Made by a program: the position numbers and the translations under genes. Shown here in pieces: positions 8,484 through 16,974 of a DNA stretch of 64,000 bases. The notes beneath the pieces are model-generated. The model made no database searches. It was not told the origin of the DNA and saw only the letters and a program-made list of their open reading frames with translations. How positions within the stretch are numbered: the first letter of the stretch is position 1; every line of letters starts with the position of its first letter. The DNA comes from Rhodobium orientis (GTDB lineage Bacteria > Pseudomonadota > Alphaproteobacteria > Rhizobiales > Rhodobiaceae): assembly GCF_003258835.1 (NCBI RefSeq), contig NZ_NPEV01000015.1, positions 1 to 64,000 of the forward strand, read 5' to 3'.

Positions 8484-10781
8484 TCACTCTTTGACGACCT
8501 TGGCGTCGTTCTGGTCGAGGTAGGTCTTGGCGCGAAGGCCGATATCGGCCGCCTTGACCTGGTACTGGAACCACTGCTGTGCCCAGAGGGTGGCGTTCTG
8601 CCAGTCCTCGTTCGTCGCATAGTCCTCGGCCTTCTTCTTCGCGTCGGCGGCGAAGTTGAGCTGGTCGGTGGCGTCCTCGACGAGGGCGACGACCGGCGGG
8701 AAGTCCTTGAAGTTGCGAGCAGTGATGTACTCAACGACGCTGTCGATCACGGCCTGGGTGTCGGTGTTGGCCTTGACCTGCTTGTCGAAGTCTTCCTGGC
8801 TGTAGGACTGGCCTTCCTGCAGTGCGACTTCTTCGGCCTGGTAGCCCTTCGGGGTCACCAGCAGGTAGCCCTGCATTTCCAGGTGCAGCGCCGAGCAGAA
8901 CTCCGTGCAGTAGTACGGATAGACGCCCGGCTTATCGACCTTGAAGGTCGCCGACACGGTTTTGCCCGGCTCGGCCGACAGGTTGACGTTGAAGCCGTAG
9001 ATGGCAAAGCCGTGGGTCTCGTCTTCGGCGCGCTCCACGTTGGTGAAGTGCAGGGAGACCGTCGAGCCTTCTTCCACCTGGATGATTTCAGGCGTGATGT
9101 GCGAACGGATCAGGGTGCCGTAGACGTGGGTGACGCCGTCGGCGACCTCGGTGCGTTCGCGGCCCGGACGCACGCGATACTCGGAGCGCTCGTCCTTGCG
9201 GCTGTTCCAGCCGGTGCTGTAGCGGATCTTCGGCTTCAGCTTGTCGGCGGAGATGGCAACCGCGTAGTGCGGCTCGCCGAGCGGCAGCGGCATGTCGTAG
9301 ATCAGCTCCATCTTGTCGTTGGAGATGTCGATGAGCTGATGGTTCTGCGGATGCAGCGGGCCGACCGGATTGAAGCGGTCGATGGCGAGCTTGTTGAGCG
9401 AGACCAGATAGTGGCCCTTCGGCGAAACGGTGTCGCCCTCCATGCTCATCAGGTGACCGATGTTGTAGTGGATGGAGATCTTGTCGAGAACCTTGCCCTC
9501 ACAGTAGTTCCACTTGGTGACCTGGCTGTCGACGTAGATCGAGGTGTAGACGATGCACGGCTTGGAATCGTACTGGTTGTGCAGCGGGCCGAGGCCGACC
9601 TGCACCTGGGTGTGCAGCGACTTCTTCAGGTCGAGGATCGGGATACCGTAGGGATCGGTGCCTGCGAAGTCCTTGGCGTCGATCAGCGCCTTCATCTTCT
9701 CGAACGAGTAGACCGAGGCGTGGGTGTCGAGCTTGCCGGCGACGATGATGAACTTGCCGTCCGGGGAAACGTCGACGCCGTGCGGGCTCTTCGGTTCCGG
9801 GATCAGGAACAGGATGCCTTCCTTGATGGCGGTGTCCATCGTGATGACATCATGGTCATTGATCTTCGTCGCCTTGCCTTCCGCAACGAGTTCGGCCGCC
9901 CTCTTCCAGTTGATCATGTGGAGGAAGTCGGTGTCCTTCTGCGAGCAACCGGCTTCGAACGGCGGACGACCGGACTCGATGCCGCCGATGTAACGCTCGG
10001 TGCAGAACGAGTTGGTGAACGACCAGCCGTCGGAGTCCAGCTTGCCGGCGTCCGAAAGGTCCTGGCTGTAGGGCGGCAGTTCGACGGAGAACGAGTTCTC
10101 CGGCTCGATCCGGCCCGCTTCGCGGTTGAACTTCCAGTAGGTGACGGCGCCGCGATACTCGTCGTTGAATTTGGAGAGCGGAACGAAGTCCCTGCTGTAC
10201 GGGGCGGCGTACTGGGTCGCCTCGATGACATATTCGGTGTTCGGCGTGACGAAGGCGCCGCCGTGCTCCGAACTCATGATCGGGTTGACGACGATCTGCT
10301 TGGTCTCGAAGTCCTTCAGGTCGATCACGGCAACGCGCGGGTTGGCCTTGTCGTTGATGAACAGCCACTCGCCGTCATACTCGCCGTTGGTCTCCGACAT
10401 CGCCGGATGGTGGGTGTCGCCGTAGTTGAGCTGCTTGCCGCCGATCTTGCCCTGGGCGAGCACTTCCTTGGACTCGTCGTCGAAGCCGTAGCCCTGCCAG
10501 GGTTCCGGGGTAAAGACGGCGATGTATTTCAGGATCCGCATCGACGGAATGCCGTAGACGAGAACCTGGCCGCTCTGGCCGCCGGAGGAGAACACGAGGA
10601 ACTCGTCGCGACCACCGGTCGGCGTGTAGGTCTTGGCTGCCGCCAAGAGGTCCTTCTGGGTCAGCCCACGACGCTTCATGACGTCGTCGAGGGATTCCGC
10701 CGACCAGGCGGCGGCCGTCCAGGCGAGACCAATGCCGAAGGCGGTCGATACGCTTAGTATCTTCTTCACAGTGCTTTTCAT
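8484..10781 (-). CDS. nosZ: NosZ, Sec-dependent (clade II) nitrous oxide reductase
   Basis: A 765-residue periplasmic copper enzyme reducing N2O to N2. The N-terminus is a Sec signal (about residues 1-28, ending WSA) without the twin arginines of clade I NosZ. All seven CuZ histidines are visible: H124/H125 (GDTHHPAMS), H173 (SEHGGAF), H334 (SPHGVDVS), H401, H443 and H505. The CuA site is complete: H590, C625, C629, H633 and M636 (CTEFCSALHLEM). The start is the ATG at 10781. A C-terminal extension of about 118 residues after the cupredoxin domain is helical, charged and has no CxxCH. It heads the operon, so its promoter should lie in 10782-11000. Confidence 0.97.
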   Translation of the reverse strand: MKSTVKKILSVSTAFGIGLAWTAAAWSAESLDDVMKRRGLTQKDLLAAAKTYTPTGGRDEFLVFSSGGQSGQVLVYGIPSMRILKYIAVFTPEPWQGYGFDDESKEVLAQGKIGGKQLNYGDTHHPAMSETNGEYDGEWLFINDKANPRVAVIDLKDFETKQIVVNPIMSSEHGGAFVTPNTEYVIEATQYAAPYSRDFVPLSKFNDEYRGAVTYWKFNREAGRIEPENSFSVELPPYSQDLSDAGKLDSDGWSFTNSFCTERYIGGIESGRPPFEAGCSQKDTDFLHMINWKRAAELVAEGKATKINDHDVITMDTAIKEGILFLIPEPKSPHGVDVSPDGKFIIVAGKLDTHASVYSFEKMKALIDAKDFAGTDPYGIPILDLKKSLHTQVQVGLGPLHNQYDSKPCIVYTSIYVDSQVTKWNYCEGKVLDKISIHYNIGHLMSMEGDTVSPKGHYLVSLNKLAIDRFNPVGPLHPQNHQLIDISNDKMELIYDMPLPLGEPHYAVAISADKLKPKIRYSTGWNSRKDERSEYRVRPGRERTEVADGVTHVYGTLIRSHITPEIIQVEEGSTVSLHFTNVERAEDETHGFAIYGFNVNLSAEPGKTVSATFKVDKPGVYPYYCTEFCSALHLEMQGYLLVTPKGYQAEEVALQEGQSYSQEDFDKQVKANTDTQAVIDSVVEYITARNFKDFPPVVALVEDATDQLNFAADAKKKAEDYATNEDWQNATLWAQQWFQYQVKAADIGLRAKTYLDQNDAKVVKE

Positions 10782-11524
10782 GTGATTTGCCCCGTTGATG
10801 TGACAAATGCCGTTCACATTCCACTTTTGAATGAGTGTAGTTGTGAACGACGACGGGTTGCGCATTTGCTTGCGCGAGCGGGACGGAGGCTAGAAGAGGT
10901 TTTGCGGAGCTGTCTTTGTCTTTAGTCAAATCCGGAAATGCTGTTTTCCGCCGCCAGCTCCGGTTCTCTGCGTTTCCTCCGATTCGCTGCGTCACTTTGG
11001 CACGGATGCAATATCAGGTAAATTAGAATGTGCTATCAAACTTTCTAAGATAGGGTGAATAACCTATTGAAATGCATGGTGGCATTAAAAAGCTTAAAGT
11101 AAGTAAGACGGTATGATTCAACTTTTGATCATTCTTGCGCCCCGACAGAAGGCAAACCCTGACAAACGGCCACATTGTATTTTATGAATGTATATGCGGC
11201 ACATACACCCATAACGCGAAAAGCGGGCGAGGAGCGCACGAAAAACCCGTCGGTCCTTGGCCGGAAAAAGCGCCGATTTTGCTGGAATACCGGAATGTAT
11301 ATTGTGTATTTAGGCCGTTGCCGCCGCCTGTTTGCGTATTCGGTTACCGCTTTTGAGCGCGCAAGGACACGGACATCGCCGAAGGTCGCTACGGGAGCGG
11401 GTGGCATTCCCTGCCGCCGGTCCGCATCGCTTTCCCACAAAGTCGACAGATATTGCGCATAGGAACCTGTGTTAAAACAACGGGTTCAAGCGTGTCGTGT
11501 GGTCCGGGCGAAACGCGGCCTGCC
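10782..11524. other. Intergenic region upstream of nosZ, relatively AT-rich
   Basis: This 743-bp gap must contain the nosZ promoter. It is clearly richer in A/T than its surroundings, especially 11000-11330. I looked for an FNR/NNR box (TTGAT-N4-ATCAA) on both strands and found no convincing match. An imperfect palindrome (TGATTCAA...TTGATCA) lies near 11114-11131. Short open frames here resemble nothing I know and have no good ribosome-binding sites. Confidence 0.6.
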
Positions 11525-12286
11525 TCAGGCCTGCGGCTTGGTGGCGGCGTGGATTGCGGCGACGCCGAAGAAGAGGCGCTTAATGTCCACCCTGGCATAG
11601 CCGGTCGCCGTCAGCGAGGCGGCGACGACCTTGGGGTCGGGGAAGGCGGCGATGGATTCGATCAGGTAGCGATAGGCGCCGCGGTTCTGGGTGACGACCG
11701 CGCCGAGCGTCGGGATGACCGTGCGCGAGAAGGCCCGGTAGACCGGCGCGAACCAGGGCTCCGGCTGTGAGAATTCCAGGATGAAGAGCTGGCCGCCCGG
11801 CACCAGGATCCGGTTGACCTCGGCGAGCGCCCCTTCCGGCTCGGTCATGTTGCGAAGGCCGAAGGAAAGCGTCACCGCATCGACTGAGGCATCGGCAAAG
11901 GGCAGGCGTTCGCCCTCCGCGGCAATGCAGGTGCCCGTGAGCTCCGGCCGTTGCTGCGCGACCGACAGCATCGCCGTGCTCGGATCGCAGACAAAGATGT
12001 CGGCATCGGGCAGCCGAGCTCGGATGCGCTCGGCAATGTCGCCAGTGCCCCCGGCAAGATCGACGATGCGCGCCGCCGTCCCCCGTTCTGCCGCCGCCGC
12101 GACCGCGGTGCTCTCCTTCACCATGTCGGCGAACCGCGCCTTCCACATGCGGTGGGTGCCGCCGCTCATCAGGTCGTTCATCAGGTCGTAGCGCGGCGCG
12201 ATGTCCTGGAACACGGAGCGGATGCGGCTGCGCCGGCCCTCCGGGTCGACGGTGTCGCGGCCGAAGGTGCGCGAAAGATCGTCCAT
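11525..12286 (-). CDS. ubiE: UbiE/MenG-type C-methyltransferase
   Basis: A 253-residue class I SAM-dependent methyltransferase. The N-terminal VFQDIAPRYDLMNDLMSGG block is the UbiE family signature, and the SAM site VDLAGGTGDIAERI plus SFGLRNM follow. UbiE C-methylates demethylmenaquinone and 2-polyprenyl-6-methoxy-benzoquinol in quinone synthesis. I chose the ATG at 12286; a TTG at 12313 would add nine residues. The gene is alone on its strand between the nos promoter region and a patatin gene, not in the usual ubiE-ubiB or mutM-ubiE order, so it may be a second copy. Whether it is the main UbiE cannot be decided here. Confidence 0.8.
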   Translation of the reverse strand: MDDLSRTFGRDTVDPEGRRSRIRSVFQDIAPRYDLMNDLMSGGTHRMWKARFADMVKESTAVAAAAERGTAARIVDLAGGTGDIAERIRARLPDADIFVCDPSTAMLSVAQQRPELTGTCIAAEGERLPFADASVDAVTLSFGLRNMTEPEGALAEVNRILVPGGQLFILEFSQPEPWFAPVYRAFSRTVIPTLGAVVTQNRGAYRYLIESIAAFPDPKVVAASLTATGYARVDIKRLFFGVAAIHAATKPQA

Positions 12287-12431
12287 GGCGGTGCGCCTTT
12301 CGGGCTCGGGCAAGGGGGCGCGGGCAAGCGGCGGGCTCCCCGGACCGGTGACTGCTCAGGCACCGCTTATGGCAAAGCCCGGCCGGCCTGTCGACTGCCG
12401 CCGCGACGCAGGGCCCCGGCGCGCTGTCGCG

Positions 12432-13646
12432 TTACTGGTTCGGCGGCTTCCTGCTCCAGTCATAGCCGTCGCGGCCGAGCCGGTAGCCGAGGCCATAGAG
12501 CTTCGACATGTAGTCGGTATCGAAGATCTCATTGCGCTCCTCCTGGAAGTCCTTCGGAATGAAGGCCAGATAGTAGTCGCCGTCGACTTTTTGCGAGAAC
12601 TGGTAGATGCGGGCGAGGTCGTTGAGGCCCTGATATTTGATGAGGGTCGAAATCGACCGTCCGGCAATCGAAACGGTGCTCGCCTTGACCGGCTCCCATT
12701 CCGGGTCGACCTTACCGTTCCAGATCACGTAGAACTTGATCCTCTGGTCGCGGCGCACATGCTGGCGGACGAGCTCGCGCGCCGGCATGTCGAGCGGTGC
12801 CACATAGATTTCGGTCGTCGCGCCGCCGTCGACATGCAGTTCTTCGTGCTCTGTGCCGTTGACGGTGACCGGAATGCGCACCGGCGGGAACAGCGCCGGC
12901 ACCGAGGCCGACGCCAGCAGCACCTTGCGGAACAGCTCGAGCGACTGTGGCGTGTCCCGGGCGGCGATCATGCCCATGTCCCAGACCACCGGGCGCTGGG
13001 CATCGAGATTGGTGGTGACCACATAGAGCCGCCGGCCGGTCTTGTACTCGGCAGCGACCTCGCGCAGGAAATCGCGGGTGACGTAGCGGGCGATGATGTT
13101 GGCGAGCGGCTTGCTGTCGGCAACCGAGGGCGACGACCCGAGAATGCCGGACGCGATGGTGTAGACGACCAGGTCGTTGGTCTTGAACTCGGTGTACATC
13201 TGCTTGAGTTGGGCGTCGTATTGCGGACCGAGAAAGACGAAGGAGGCCATCAGCGCACCGGTGCTGACGCCGGTCACCATCTCGAAGTCCGGCCGGTCGC
13301 CGCGCGCCGTCCAGCCGTTGAGGAGGCCGGCGCCGAACGCGCCGTCCCAGGCGCCGCCGGAAAGCGCAAGCACGTCGTAGGTCTTCTCGCCCTTCAGCCG
13401 CTGGGACGCCCGGTACTGCGCGACGCGGAGCTGCTCGCGCTGGATGACGTCTTTCGGCGCCGCATTGGCCCAGTGCCGCACCGGCAGCCCGTCTAGCGGC
13501 TCAGCCTCGCCGACCTCCGTCTCCGGCACCACATTGCGCGCCGCCGGCGTCGCGCAGGCGACAAGGGCGAGAACGCCAAGAGCGGCCGCGGCCATGCGCA
13601 GGAGCCGTCGCGGCCTGCCGCCGGGCGATCCGGTGTCGGATGTCAT
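12432..13646 (-). CDS. Patatin-like phospholipase lipoprotein
   Basis: A 404-residue putative lipid acyl hydrolase. A lipoprotein signal is present (lipobox LVAC, Cys31). The patatin fold motifs follow in order: oxyanion loop SGGAWDGAFGAG (about 96-107), nucleophile elbow GVSTG with Ser128, and catalytic Asp in DGG (Asp273). The Ser-Asp dyad is complete. The ATG at 13646 was chosen because the signal peptide begins a few residues later; the frame is open upstream to 13742. It should be membrane-anchored in the periplasm. The substrate is unknown, and no toxin-secretion genes are nearby. Confidence 0.8.
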   Translation of the reverse strand: MTSDTGSPGGRPRRLLRMAAAALGVLALVACATPAARNVVPETEVGEAEPLDGLPVRHWANAAPKDVIQREQLRVAQYRASQRLKGEKTYDVLALSGGAWDGAFGAGLLNGWTARGDRPDFEMVTGVSTGALMASFVFLGPQYDAQLKQMYTEFKTNDLVVYTIASGILGSSPSVADSKPLANIIARYVTRDFLREVAAEYKTGRRLYVVTTNLDAQRPVVWDMGMIAARDTPQSLELFRKVLLASASVPALFPPVRIPVTVNGTEHEELHVDGGATTEIYVAPLDMPARELVRQHVRRDQRIKFYVIWNGKVDPEWEPVKASTVSIAGRSISTLIKYQGLNDLARIYQFSQKVDGDYYLAFIPKDFQEERNEIFDTDYMSKLYGLGYRLGRDGYDWSRKPPNQ

Positions 13647-13809
13647 CAATCGGCCCCCATACGCTGCGCCCTGACCGGAGCATCGATACAACCGGCGTTC
13701 CAAACAGGATACCTCAATACCCGCTTTTGGCTTACCCCGCAAAAACGGCGTATAGCAGAAGGCGTTAACATCGGCTTGAGGCCGCGGCTACCCTCGCAAT
13801 GGAGGTGTT

Positions 13810-14907
13810 TTGACCCAGACGGCGATCCCCTGCCTGTTCATGCGCGGCGGCACCTCGCGCGGTCTCTATTTCGACCGCGCCGACCTGCCGGCGGACCGGG
13901 AGACGTTGAGCGCCGTGCTGCTCGCCGCTCTCGGTGCCGGCCATCCGCTTTGCATCGACGGCATGGGCGGCTCGGAGTCCGTCACCACCAAGGTGGCGAT
14001 GCTGTCGCGGTCGACGAGCGAAGACACCGACGTCGACTTCTTCTTCGCCCAGATCTCCGGCAACGAGCGCCGGGTCGACTACGCGCCGACGTGCGGCAAC
14101 ATCCTCGTCGGCGTCGGCCCGGCGGCGATCGAGATGGGGCTCAAGGCGCCAAAGGGCGCGGCGACCTCCGTCGACATCCTTGCCACCAACACTGGGGCGC
14201 GCATCACCGAGGTGGTGACGACGCTGGACGGGCGGGTCGTCTATGACGGCGACACCGCGATCGCCGGCGTGCCGGGGACGGCGGCCCCGGTCCTGGTCAA
14301 GTTCCGCGGCGTCACCGGCGGCAAGACCGGCGCGATGTTCCCGACCGGGCGGACGGTCGAGGAGATCGACGGCATTCCCGTCACGCTGATCGACGTGGCG
14401 ATGCCGATGATGATTGCCCGCGCCGGGGATTTCGGCCTCACCGGCTACGAGACCAAGGCGGAGCTCGACGAGAACGCCGCCTTCTTTGCCCGCATGGAGC
14501 CGATGCGCCGGGAGGCGGGGCGGCGCATCGGCCTCGGCGACGTTGCCGGGAAGGTGGTGCCCAAGGTCGGGCTGCTGGCGCCGCCGCGCGGTGCCGCGCA
14601 TCTGTCGTCACGCTATTTCGTGCCCGATGCCTGCCACCCGAGCCACGCCGTCAGCGGCGCCATCTGCACGGCGGCCTGCCTGCTCTCGCCGGGCACCGTC
14701 GCCGAAGGCCTCGGCCCGCCGCCCCCGCCATCGCCGGCGGCGATCCGCATCGAGCATGCGATGGGGACGATGGAGGTGGTGATGGAGTATAGCCGTGATG
14801 CGGACGGCGCCCTCGTCGTGGAAGCTGCGGGCGTGATCCGCACCGCCCGCCTGATCATGCGCGGCGAGGTGATGGTGCCGCGCAGCGTCTGGGACGGGAA
14901 CCCTTAG
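13810..14907 (+). CDS. PrpF-family isomerase (4-oxalomesaconate tautomerase-like)
   Basis: A 365-residue member of the PrpF/DUF453 family, which has a diaminopimelate-epimerase fold and moves double bonds in unsaturated tricarboxylates (2-methylaconitate isomerase PrpF, 4-oxalomesaconate tautomerase GalD). Family features seen are the start PCLFMRGGTSRGLYF, the SGN block with Cys in PTCGN (TCGN active-site loop) and a GGKTGAMFPTG segment. The start is TTG at 13810 behind a GGAGG site; an upstream ATG hits a stop at once. It converges on the regulator gene with an 18-bp gap. The substrate in this locus is unknown: no prp or protocatechuate cleavage genes are nearby. Confidence 0.8.
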   Translation: MTQTAIPCLFMRGGTSRGLYFDRADLPADRETLSAVLLAALGAGHPLCIDGMGGSESVTTKVAMLSRSTSEDTDVDFFFAQISGNERRVDYAPTCGNILVGVGPAAIEMGLKAPKGAATSVDILATNTGARITEVVTTLDGRVVYDGDTAIAGVPGTAAPVLVKFRGVTGGKTGAMFPTGRTVEEIDGIPVTLIDVAMPMMIARAGDFGLTGYETKAELDENAAFFARMEPMRREAGRRIGLGDVAGKVVPKVGLLAPPRGAAHLSSRYFVPDACHPSHAVSGAICTAACLLSPGTVAEGLGPPPPPSPAAIRIEHAMGTMEVVMEYSRDADGALVVEAAGVIRTARLIMRGEVMVPRSVWDGNP

Positions 14908-14925
14908 TATAAAGGGAGCCTGCCT

Positions 14926-15966
14926 TCACCGCGCCGCGGCATCGGACTGGCGGGTCGCCCGCGGGCTCTCGCCGTAGCGCGCCCGGTAGCAGCGGGAAAA
15001 CGCCGTCGCCGAGTGGAACCCCGTCGCCGCGGCGATGTCGGCGACAGGAATGCGCGTTTCGATCACGAGGCGCCGTGCGCTGTTCAGCCTCAGCGCCTGG
15101 TAGTGGGTGTGCGGGCTGACGCCGAGGGACCGCCGGAAGAGGGTCTGCAAATGCCGCGCCGTCACGCCGACCCGGCGGGCGAGTTTTGTGAGCGGCAGCG
15201 GCGTATCGATGGTCTCCTCCATCAGCGTCACCGCTTCGGCGACCCGCGCATCGATCAACCGGAGATTGCCGATGGAGGGCGTGTGTGCGGTCGCCGCCGT
15301 CGTTCCCGCCGGGTCGTAGATGAACTGCCGCGAGACCTCCAGCGCCAGCGTGTAGCCCTGGCGCTGGCGGACCAGCTCCAGCATCAGGTCCAGCGTCGGC
15401 AGCGGCCCGCCGGTGGTGATCCGCCGTCCGTCGACCACATAGCGGTCGCGCACCAGGTGAACCTCTGGAAACCGCCGCTCGAACGCCTCGAAGTCCTCCC
15501 AATGCGTGGTCGCCCGCCGCCCGTTAAGGAGACCGGATGCCGCCAGCAGCCAGCCACCCGTCTCCGCGCCGACGAGCGCGCTGCGATGCCGTGCCGCCGT
15601 TGCAAGCTGCCGGCGCAGCGTCGCCGTCGCCTTGGCCTCCCATCCGTAGCTGGCAACGACGACCAGGGCGGCGTCGCCGTCCGCCGGATCGAAGCGGCCG
15701 TCGACGGGGATCGGCAATCCGCTCGCCGTCGGCACCTGTTCGCCGTCGGAACTGAGGAAGCGCCAGCGATAGAGCTGCTGGCCGGCGAGCCGGTTGGCCG
15801 CCCTGAGCGGCTCGATGACCGCGGCGACAAGGATCAGCGTTGCCTCCGGCAACACCAGGATGTCGAGATCGAGCGGATCGTCCCCGCCCGCCGAAAGCAC
15901 GGTGTCGAACACGCCAATGTGCCCCGATTGTTCCGAAAACGGCAGAATTTGTTCTGAAAATATCAT
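14926..15966 (-). CDS. GlxA/CdhR-type AraC-family regulator (DJ-1/PfpI plus HTH)
   Basis: A 346-residue regulator with an N-terminal class I amidotransferase-like (DJ-1/PfpI) domain, including the [24 protein letters not shown] stretch around the elbow position, and a C-terminal AraC helix-turn-helix pair (about 235-340). Proteins of this layout control carnitine and glycine betaine catabolism (CdhR, GbdR) in other bacteria, and here it is divergent from a carnitine operon. The ATG at 15966 is the longest start, but its first residues [11 protein letters not shown] are encoded by a DNA direct repeat. A GTG at 15912 would give a more usual N-terminus and leave that repeat intergenic. Confidence 0.85.
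   Translation of the reverse strand: MIFSEQILPFSEQSGHIGVFDTVLSAGGDDPLDLDILVLPEATLILVAAVIEPLRAANRLAGQQLYRWRFLSSDGEQVPTASGLPIPVDGRFDPADGDAALVVVASYGWEAKATATLRRQLATAARHRSALVGAETGGWLLAASGLLNGRRATTHWEDFEAFERRFPEVHLVRDRYVVDGRRITTGGPLPTLDLMLELVRQRQGYTLALEVSRQFIYDPAGTTAATAHTPSIGNLRLIDARVAEAVTLMEETIDTPLPLTKLARRVGVTARHLQTLFRRSLGVSPHTHYQALRLNSARRLVIETRIPVADIAAATGFHSATAFSRCYRARYGESPRATRQSDAAAR
15928..15960. promoter_or_regulatory. Candidate operator: two direct repeats 21 bp apart
   Basis: TTGTTCCGAAAA (15928-15939) and TTGTTCTGAAAA (15949-15960) match in 11 of 12 bases with a period of exactly 21 bp, two helical turns. This is the usual geometry for an AraC-family dimer. They lie between the regulator and the divergent BKACE-carnitine genes. 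Binding by the adjacent regulator is inferred. Confidence 0.5.
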
Positions 15967-16062
15967 GCATGCCGTGCCGGCGCGATGTCAGTCTCGCCGG
16001 AAACCAGACTGCGCCCGCCGCCGTCGCCCGGCGACGCCAACGAACAACGAAAAAGGAAAGCC

Positions 16063-16965
16063 ATGCCGCTCGCCATGAACCGGGAGGTCTTCATCACCTG
16101 TGCCGTCACCGGCGCCGGCGACACCACGGCCAGATCCGACAAGGTGCCCGTCACCCCGAAGGAGATCGCGGCGGCCGGCATCGAGGCGGCAAGGGCCGGG
16201 GCGGCCGTCGTCCACTGCCATGTCCGCGACCCGCGGACCGGCGCCGCGGCGCGCGACCCGGCGCTCTACCGCGAGGTGGTCGACCGCATCCGCTCCGCCG
16301 ATATCGACGTCGTCATCAACCTGACGGCCGGCATGGGCGGCGACCTCGTGCTCGGCGGCGTGGAAACCCCTCTACCGCTCGCCGAGGCCGGCACCGACAT
16401 GGCCGGCGCCACCGAGCGCCTCGCCCACATACGCGACTGCCTGCCGGAGATATGCACCCTCGATTGCGGCACCATGAACTTCAGCGTCGGCGACTACATC
16501 ATGGCCAACACGCCCGACATGCTGCGCGAAATGGGCCGACAGATGACGGCACTCGGCGTTAGGCCCGAAATCGAGGCCTTCGACACCGGCCATCTCTGGT
16601 TCGCCAGGCAGCTCGCCGACGAGGGCATCATCGAGGATCCGGTCCTCGTCCAGCTCTGCATGGGCGTTCCCTGGGGTGCTCCCGACGATCTCAACACGTT
16701 CCTGGCGATGGTCAACAACCTGCCCGAAAGCTGGACGTTTTCGGCCTTTTCCATCGGCCGCAACGCGCTCGCCTATCCCGCCGCGGCCGTTCTGGCCGGC
16801 GGCAATGTCCGGGTCGGGCTGGAGGACAACATCTACCTCTCCAAGGGCGTCTTTGCCTCCAACGGCCAATTGGTCGAAAAGGCCGTTCAGGTGGTGGAGG
16901 GCATGGGCGCGGCGATCGTCGGCCCGGACGAGGTGCGCAAGCGCCTCAAGCTGACGAAGCGGTAG
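16063..16965 (+). CDS. BKACE (DUF849) enzyme, probable 3-dehydrocarnitine cleavage enzyme
   Basis: A 300-residue beta-keto acid cleavage enzyme. The family is a TIM barrel with one Zn2+; the His-x-His ligand pair is seen at residues 51/53 (VHCHVRDP), and the EAFDTGHLW segment is typical. BKACE enzymes transfer a unit from a beta-keto acid to acetyl-CoA. The immediate downstream carnitine dehydrogenase makes 3-dehydrocarnitine the expected substrate, giving betainyl-CoA and acetoacetate, as CdhC does in pseudomonads. The ATG at 16063 has an AAGGAAA site 5 bases upstream. It is the first gene of the operon and 9 bp from the next. Confidence 0.85.
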   Translation: MPLAMNREVFITCAVTGAGDTTARSDKVPVTPKEIAAAGIEAARAGAAVVHCHVRDPRTGAAARDPALYREVVDRIRSADIDVVINLTAGMGGDLVLGGVETPLPLAEAGTDMAGATERLAHIRDCLPEICTLDCGTMNFSVGDYIMANTPDMLREMGRQMTALGVRPEIEAFDTGHLWFARQLADEGIIEDPVLVQLCMGVPWGAPDDLNTFLAMVNNLPESWTFSAFSIGRNALAYPAAAVLAGGNVRVGLEDNIYLSKGVFASNGQLVEKAVQVVEGMGAAIVGPDEVRKRLKLTKR

Positions 16966-16974
16966 GGCGCCCCC

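Noticed and set aside
7653-10757. A very long open frame (about 1030 codons) on the plus strand opposite nosZ and the cytochromes
   Set aside because: It is the complement of well-supported genes with high third-position GC; the translation is repetitive in Val/Arg/Asp/Leu and matches no family.
11129-11462. Short overlapping open frames on both strands between nosZ and ubiE
   Set aside because: No family resemblance, no good ribosome-binding site, and frames on both strands over the same bases.
10782-11524. FNR/NNR-type box for nosZ
   Set aside because: Only partial TTGAT or ATCAA halves with wrong spacing were found; not enough for a regulatory call.
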